NCBI RefSeq assembly: GCF_019793465.1
Contig: NZ_JAILYJ010000019.1
Coordinates: 55,241 to 119,240 of the forward strand
Reading direction: 5' to 3'
Source: Rhizobium croatiense
GTDB taxonomy: Bacteria > Pseudomonadota > Alphaproteobacteria > Rhizobiales > Rhizobiaceae
Length of the DNA: 64,000 nucleotides
Shown: piece after piece, positions 59,186-64,000 of the stretch
Layout: each line of letters opens with the position of its first letter
How positions within the stretch are numbered: position 1 is the first letter of the stretch
The notes under the pieces: model-generated
Database searches by the model: none
Told to the model about the DNA's origin: nothing
The model's input: only the letters and a program-made list of their open reading frames with translations
Program-made: the position numbers and the translations under genes

Positions 59186-61984
59186 CTACGCAAACGGGTC
59201 TTCGGCCTCGTCGTCTTGCGGACCCTCTTCGCGCAACGGATCGCGAGCGCGATCGACAAATTCGCGCAGAAATGCTTTCGAGCTATCTTCCGTGAGGCGC
59301 TCGGAGAGGGTTCCGATCAAGAGCTCGACATCTGCGTTCAATTCTATCGGGTCGAACGAGCCTGCATCCGCCTGCTCAAAGATTGCGTCGTTCAGGGCCT
59401 TGATGTCCGTACCGAATGCGCCACGGACATCCTGTCGCCGCAGAATAGCTGAGGTGGGGGGATCTCCAGCCTCATCCTGAATACGCGAAGGCCGTTGAAC
59501 TCGATCCCGTTTTCCTCGTGGAGAGCCTGGATACACACTGCGGTCCAACTTTGCCTGATCCAGCTCGATATGGGCGTCGTCGACCCGGATGGCGCCTGAA
59601 CCGCGCGCTGCGCCGCGGTTTCCTTCACGGCCGCCTGTTGCTGGCCGTTGCTTTTTCTGGGCCGTAGTCTGCTCTTCGTCTCGCAGTTGTTCCTCTGTCC
59701 GGCCGGCCTCGCGCGTTTCGTCGAGATCCAGACGCTGACGCAGTTCGTCGAGCGACGAGATATAGACGTGTCGCACACCCTCTTTGACGAAAAACCGAAT
59801 GTGCTGTGGCCGGTTTGGCGGGTTTGCCGCGCCCAGATCGATGTCCATCCCAACGACCGGCGACCGGCTCTGCGATCTGGCTGATGGAGTGGTTTCAGAC
59901 TGCGGCGGCCCGAAAGTTTCGCTGTCGACCACCGTCCATTCGACCGGCTGGATGCAGGGTCTGGTAACCGGCTTGAACTTCCGTACCTTCGAAAACATCC
60001 GCTCGCCGCCGGAGTCGAGTTTCATGATGCGCATGACTGGCATGCCGGTAACCTGAAGGATTGCCTCCTCTGGCTTCATCATCATGAGCGTGTTGACGGG
60101 AAGCAGGTCGACGGACACTGGCACCTTCGAGATCGATCGTTGCCTGCGACCATGGCGGTGGGAATAAGAGGACTGCTCGACCCACTCGGTCGTCCTGCCG
60201 GCTGCGGCAGAGACGGCGGCCGCGTCCTCCTGGTTCTGGAAATTCATGAACAGCTTGATCGTCGATGCGCCCATCAGGATCTTCTGCCCGGACCGCTGAT
60301 ACAATCGTTCGAGCTGCGCACCGTCCTGCAGGATAAACACGAAGCGAACACCGTTCTTGCGGATCAATGGCGCAAGCGTGAGCACGGTGTCTATGCGCCC
60401 GCCATTACCGAACTCGTCGAGCATCATCAGCACTTCGTGCTCGCCGTTCCGCAACGGTCCCATCTGCACGAGCTTGTCGGCCATCTGTTGGATGAACATC
60501 GAAATCAGTCGCTCGTAGATCTGCATCGCATTCCAGTCGGCCTGAACGAAGATCACCAATTTGCGCCTTCTGATCGTGTCGATCGGGATCGTGGTGATGG
60601 AGGTCAGCGCCTCGACGAGGGGGTTCTGCAGAAAATTGAGCTTGGCGACGATCTCCGCCGCGATCCCCTCGCCGAGCTTTTCATGCCGGCCCGCGAACTT
60701 GGTCAGCTGCATGCGGGTCTGATCGGAAAGAACGGCTTCGTAGTTTTCGAGGAGCTGGATGATCGCCTTGCGCTCGTCCGACATCGAATTGAGGATGCGA
60801 TAAAGTTCGCTGAGCGATTTCCGGGTATCAGGGCATTCGAGCACGAAGCCGAGCATGGCCGTCAGCAGGATCCTGGCGCTCTCCTCCCAGAAATCCGATG
60901 AATCGGAGCGCAGGCGCTCGGGCAGCAACATCTGCGTCAGCTTCTGCAAATCGGTGATCCGCTGGTTTGGGTCAGCGCTGATGAGATCGAGCGGGTTATA
61001 GCCGTCGGTAAACTTCGATCCCGGCGCCAGCAGAAAAATCTCGTAGCCCTGATCCTTCAGATAACCCGATGTCTCCTCGAACAGCTCACCGCTCATGTCG
61101 AGGACCATCTGCGATCCCTTGAAACTCATCATCGTCGGAATGACGAAGCCGCGCGACTTGCCTTGTCCCGGCGAGCCGATGACCATCACATGCTGATCAC
61201 CGTCATTGCGTAGAAGAAGGCCCTGTTTGAGACCGAGAACGATGCCGTGCTTATCGCGCAGCCGGAAATCAGCGGCATCTTTCAGGGTCGCCAGCCGTGC
61301 CTTTCCCATGATCCTGCGCTGGCGCTTCTGGATTGCTGCGCCGATCGGAAACCCAACCAAGGCTCCTGCCGCCGCCAGACCGGCGAGCGCGGCAAGCACA
61401 GTCTGCCGTGAGGGCCGCTGAAACGTACCGGCCGCGTCGGTGGCGCCAAGGGGTGCCTGATACATGGCCGCAAGGTGAGCGCCATAATAGTCCGCTACGC
61501 CGGTTAACCCACCGGCCTTGCTTGCAACGAGATAAAAGGCCGTGCCGTAAATAATGACAGCGGCATAGGCCGCAGCGAATATCAGTGCCGTATGGGCGAT
61601 CAGGGTGAACATCGACCTTACGTGCAGGAGGTAGAGGATCTTGCGCGATAACGCCCTGCCCGCTTTCAGCATCCACAGGCTCAGCAGGAAAAACAGAAAC
61701 GGCGAAGCCAGAACGAACGCCAGGATTGAGACCCCCATGGTGTTCCGAGTGCGAATGATCGACCATGTGTAGGCAATCCCGTCTGGAATGGGCGCCTGCA
61801 CGACATAGTCGTAATAGGAGGTCGACCCGAAGGATGTGACATAGGCGTCGTAGATCAGCGTGAAGAACATTAGCCATATCGCCACGGCGCCGAGGACGGC
61901 GACCGGGAAGGTGAAGGCCGAGACCTCCTGAAGCTTCGTCCACTTCGTGCGTTCAGCCTCTGCGTCCGTGGATACGCTTGCCAT
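59186..61984 (-). CDS. virD4: Type IV coupling protein VirD4/TraG (932 aa)
   Basis: Inner-membrane ATPase that links the relaxosome to the mating pore. The N-terminal 230 residues hold about four membrane helices (FPVAVLGAVAIWLMFFTLIY, ILAFVLASPFLFFLLSLWML and others). Walker A is VIGSPGQGKSRGF and Walker B is VLMMLDEFGNGG. The C-terminal 280 residues are charged and low-complexity, longer than usual. The start is the ATG at 61984, 32 bp inside the VirB11 gene, so expression is coupled. It is downstream of VirB10 and VirB11 on the same strand. Confidence 0.92.
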   Translation of the reverse strand: MASVSTDAEAERTKWTKLQEVSAFTFPVAVLGAVAIWLMFFTLIYDAYVTSFGSTSYYDYVVQAPIPDGIAYTWSIIRTRNTMGVSILAFVLASPFLFFLLSLWMLKAGRALSRKILYLLHVRSMFTLIAHTALIFAAAYAAVIIYGTAFYLVASKAGGLTGVADYYGAHLAAMYQAPLGATDAAGTFQRPSRQTVLAALAGLAAAGALVGFPIGAAIQKRQRRIMGKARLATLKDAADFRLRDKHGIVLGLKQGLLLRNDGDQHVMVIGSPGQGKSRGFVIPTMMSFKGSQMVLDMSGELFEETSGYLKDQGYEIFLLAPGSKFTDGYNPLDLISADPNQRITDLQKLTQMLLPERLRSDSSDFWEESARILLTAMLGFVLECPDTRKSLSELYRILNSMSDERKAIIQLLENYEAVLSDQTRMQLTKFAGRHEKLGEGIAAEIVAKLNFLQNPLVEALTSITTIPIDTIRRRKLVIFVQADWNAMQIYERLISMFIQQMADKLVQMGPLRNGEHEVLMMLDEFGNGGRIDTVLTLAPLIRKNGVRFVFILQDGAQLERLYQRSGQKILMGASTIKLFMNFQNQEDAAAVSAAAGRTTEWVEQSSYSHRHGRRQRSISKVPVSVDLLPVNTLMMMKPEEAILQVTGMPVMRIMKLDSGGERMFSKVRKFKPVTRPCIQPVEWTVVDSETFGPPQSETTPSARSQSRSPVVGMDIDLGAANPPNRPQHIRFFVKEGVRHVYISSLDELRQRLDLDETREAGRTEEQLRDEEQTTAQKKQRPATGGREGNRGAARGSGAIRVDDAHIELDQAKLDRSVYPGSPRGKRDRVQRPSRIQDEAGDPPTSAILRRQDVRGAFGTDIKALNDAIFEQADAGSFDPIELNADVELLIGTLSERLTEDSSKAFLREFVDRARDPLREEGPQDDEAEDPFA

Positions 61985-63002
61985 CTTCGTCCACCTCGTC
62001 GGCAAAATAGATCTCGCTGACACCGCGGCCGCCGGCGGCATCGCTTTTTTTCAATTGGACCACGATCGGGATGATCGAGCGGATGTAGCGGATGATATCG
62101 TCGCGCTCCATGCGGACATTGCTGTTCAGCACCAGCGTCGATAGCCGGTTGAAAGCGTGATGCGGCGAGTTTGCGTGAATGGTCGACATCGATCCCGGGT
62201 GCCCGGTGTTGATCGCATTCAGGAAGTCGAATGCCTCGTCGCCTCGAAGCTCACCCATGAAGATCCGGTCTGGCCTCAGACGCAGTGCGGAGGCCAGAAG
62301 GTCAGTCATCGTCACTCGCGCCTCGCCCTGGGCGCCCTTCGAGACCAGCAGCGAGACGACGTTTTCCTGGCGCGGTTCCAGCTCAGCGGTATCCTGCATG
62401 AGAATGAAGCGCTCATGGTCTGGGATCGCCGTCAACATCGTATTGAGGAAGGTCGTCTTGCCGGTGGAGGTGCCACCCGAGATCAGCATGCTGCGATGGT
62501 TGATCGCCGCGAGCTGCAGAAACGCCCGCGCCTGTCCCGCCCGCAGCAGGCGCGACAACTCAATATCGACGTCATCGATATAGTCGTCACCCGTGACCTT
62601 GGTGAAGCGGAAGGCGCCCGCTTTCTCATAGTCGTCGAGATCGAAGCGCCGGATAAATTGCTTGCGGATCGAAAAAGCATGTCCGGTGGCAGAGGTCGGA
62701 TTGAGCACGAACTGGACGCGCTCACCGTTGGTGAGCGTTGCCGACAGCAGAGGATTTTCAGCGTTGATCGTCTGCTTTGTGAACGAGGCCGCGCGCGACG
62801 CCATATGCCGGATCGCCTCCTGATCGAGCCCATCGACTTCTTGCCTGATCATGCTGAGCTGGCCGATCCGCTCGAGCCAGATTTCGTTGCTGCGCTGGCA
62901 GGAAATCTCCACCACGGCGGGATCGTCGAGAAACTGCCTGATGGGTTCGAGCGCCTCCGAGAGAAAGTGCTGTTCGGCTGAGATTGATGGATGCGCGTTC
63001 AT
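61953..63002 (-). CDS. virB11: Type IV secretion ATPase VirB11 (349 aa)
   Basis: Hexameric cytoplasmic ATPase of the mating channel. Walker A is ISGGTSTGKTTFLN, the Asp box MQDTAELE, Walker B region DRIFMGELRGDEA, and the His box TGHPGSMSTIHANS, all in the usual order. The N-terminal domain is shorter than in pilus-retraction relatives. The ATG overlaps the VirB10 stop as ATGA, and its end overlaps the coupling-protein start. Confidence 0.95.
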   Translation of the reverse strand: MNAHPSISAEQHFLSEALEPIRQFLDDPAVVEISCQRSNEIWLERIGQLSMIRQEVDGLDQEAIRHMASRAASFTKQTINAENPLLSATLTNGERVQFVLNPTSATGHAFSIRKQFIRRFDLDDYEKAGAFRFTKVTGDDYIDDVDIELSRLLRAGQARAFLQLAAINHRSMLISGGTSTGKTTFLNTMLTAIPDHERFILMQDTAELEPRQENVVSLLVSKGAQGEARVTMTDLLASALRLRPDRIFMGELRGDEAFDFLNAINTGHPGSMSTIHANSPHHAFNRLSTLVLNSNVRMERDDIIRYIRSIIPIVVQLKKSDAAGGRGVSEIYFADEVDEDGKRIHGRRG

Positions 63003-64000
63003 TTGCCGGCCCTCTTTCGGCGCAGGCGGTCGAACTCCTCACGCACCGGGTCTGGATAAAGATCCGAGAAATCAAGGTCCCGGGTGACGAAGACGGTGAT
63101 GTCGGAGCCTTGGGCGATGTGAATCGTCGGCCGGATATTGCGGGTGTCCTGGAAGGCTTCGGTTGCAAGTTGCTGAATGCCTGATGCGATCGTCTCGGCG
63201 GCGATCTCGCGCGCGCGATCCTGCGAGGTCGTTCCATTGTCTTGTGGAATGCTAGTCACGGTTCCGTCTGTATTGACGACCGTGATATTTCGATCCTGTT
63301 TCTGACCAAGCTGGGCAATGTATTGCGTGAGCCCGCCGATCATCGTCATCAGCGCCGGCGGCCCAAACCGTTCCCAATATTTCCGGTCGACCGCACCCGT
63401 CATGCCGGAGCGGCCGAGACGATCCGTGCCATAAGAGCCGAGCTGGACCGAAACACCGTCACCACGGATCATCCGCGTCCAGACGATGAACAGGCGCTCC
63501 TGCCCGCGTTCGACACCGGATTTATAATCGCCAATCAGCGAGGAGCCGGCGGGTATCAGGATGCGCCGGCCATCGAAGGAGTAGACATCCTCGCGGACAA
63601 TCGCCTTCACCATGCCGGCGAGGTCGGAATTGATCGCCGTCTCCAATGTGCCGCGGATCATCGTGCCCTGCGGGATCCAGGCGTCGATACGGCGGTTCTC
63701 GGCGGCAACCGACACCTGCACCCCCTGCCCTCCCATGGCCTTCAGGAAGGCGCGATCACCATCGACAGCACCGCCCGACTCCGACGGTGCGCCGGCCGTA
63801 CCCGTTGAGCCGTTCGCGCCGAACAAGCCGGCTCCCGTGGCGTCTGACGAAGCGCTTGCCGCCCCGCCTGCGCGATCCGATTGATCGAAAACGACAGCGG
63901 TGGAGCGCACGCGCTCAAGCAGCTTAGCCTGCCTCGCAAGCTCGATGCATTTGGGATCGTCAGGATTTTTACCCCTCGAGCAATCGACATCGACCGGCGG
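62999..64000 (-). CDS. virB10: Type IV secretion protein VirB10/TrbI, partial (C-terminal 333 aa)
   Basis: Scaffold joining the inner and outer membranes of the T4SS core complex. The frame is open to the right edge with no start, so the N-terminus (cytoplasmic tail, membrane helix, proline-rich part) lies outside. The visible part starts PPVDVDCSRGKNPDDPKCIE and includes the conserved beta-barrel blocks IPQGTMIRGTLETAINSDL, RILIPAGSSLIGDYKSGV and a late QDRNITVVNTDG helix region. A GTG at 63910 is only an internal codon. It is the upstream member of VirB10 - VirB11 - VirD4. Confidence 0.93.
   Translation of the reverse strand, partial: PPVDVDCSRGKNPDDPKCIELARQAKLLERVRSTAVVFDQSDRAGGAASASSDATGAGLFGANGSTGTAGAPSESGGAVDGDRAFLKAMGGQGVQVSVAAENRRIDAWIPQGTMIRGTLETAINSDLAGMVKAIVREDVYSFDGRRILIPAGSSLIGDYKSGVERGQERLFIVWTRMIRGDGVSVQLGSYGTDRLGRSGMTGAVDRKYWERFGPPALMTMIGGLTQYIAQLGQKQDRNITVVNTDGTVTSIPQDNGTTSQDRAREIAAETIASGIQQLATEAFQDTRNIRPTIHIAQGSDITVFVTRDLDFSDLYPDPVREEFDRLRRKRAGK

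Noticed and set aside
62157..62981. 274-codon plus-strand frame over virB11
   Set aside because: Antisense shadow of a gene with all VirB11 motifs.

Overview
The window looks like part of a large accessory plasmid of a Rhizobium/Agrobacterium/Sinorhizobium-type alphaproteobacterium. The protein families, the high-GC coding, the many GNAT, FAD-oxidoreductase, Lrp and ABC catabolic genes, a rhizobial-type acetyl-CoA synthetase, and a mobilisation plus type IV secretion block all point that way. No rRNA, tRNA, CRISPR array, intact insertion sequence or repABC replication unit was seen.

Region 1 (about 0.2-16.8 kb) is built around two copies of one gene set in mirror order. Left of centre, on the minus strand, are an Lrp/AsnC regulator, a class III PLP enzyme of the AGXT2L/ammoniophospholyase type and an APH-fold small-molecule kinase, with a HAD type II gene on the plus strand. 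On the right, HAD, kinase, PLP enzyme and Lrp all run on the plus strand. Between them lie an ornithine-cyclodeaminase-fold reductase, a serine-racemase/threonine-dehydratase-fold enzyme and an aldehyde dehydrogenase. A tartrate/D-malate-type dehydrogenase and a GntR regulator belong to the left copy. I infer catabolism of a hydroxylated or amino-alcohol nitrogen compound: the kinase phosphorylates it, the PLP enzyme removes phosphate and ammonia, and the aldehyde dehydrogenase oxidises the aldehyde. A dead FAD oxidoreductase remnant closes the region.

Region 2 (16.9-23.8 kb) is a minus-strand operon for a four-carbon acid sugar route (DUF1537 kinase, PdxA2-like dehydrogenase, TIM-barrel protein). 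It continues into a DSD1-type hydroxy-amino-acid enzyme, RidA and a DAO-type FAD oxidoreductase, and a divergent LysR gene precedes it. Region 3 (23.9-33.7 kb) has a divergent GntR regulator, a dipeptide/oligopeptide-type ABC importer (fused double ATPase, Tat-exported binding protein, two permeases), a second DAO oxidoreductase and a plasmid acetyl-CoA synthetase.

Region 4 (34.1-40.7 kb) has a GNAT paralogue, a third intact DAO oxidoreductase, and a graveyard: an Lrp gene without its DNA-binding domain, joined at about 37.39-37.40 kb to a decayed block of terC-like, small, exoD-like and PAS-GGDEF-EAL pseudogenes. Region 5 (41.3-45.3 kb) holds a class IV aminotransferase with a divergent LysR gene, a methyltransferase with a DUF1127 protein, and an AraC regulator.

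Region 6 (45.5-64 kb) is the conjugation side: a polytopic membrane protein with a regulator-like N-terminus overlapping an alpha/beta hydrolase, a HAD-like protein without its nucleophile, and a MOB operon (small membrane protein, ParA, RHH protein, MobC-like protein, relaxase). Divergent from it is an operon of three tandem exported SNase-fold proteins that have lost the catalytic Glu, small exported proteins and a TrbM/KikA protein. An XRE regulator faces a 34-bp near-perfect palindrome, followed by a DUF1173-like gene. A minus-strand T4SS block (VirB10, VirB11, VirD4/TraG, small protein) runs off the right edge. The candidates for undescribed biology are the duplicated kinase/phospholyase module, the degenerate SNase trio, the membrane protein/hydrolase pair, and the XRE-palindrome switch.
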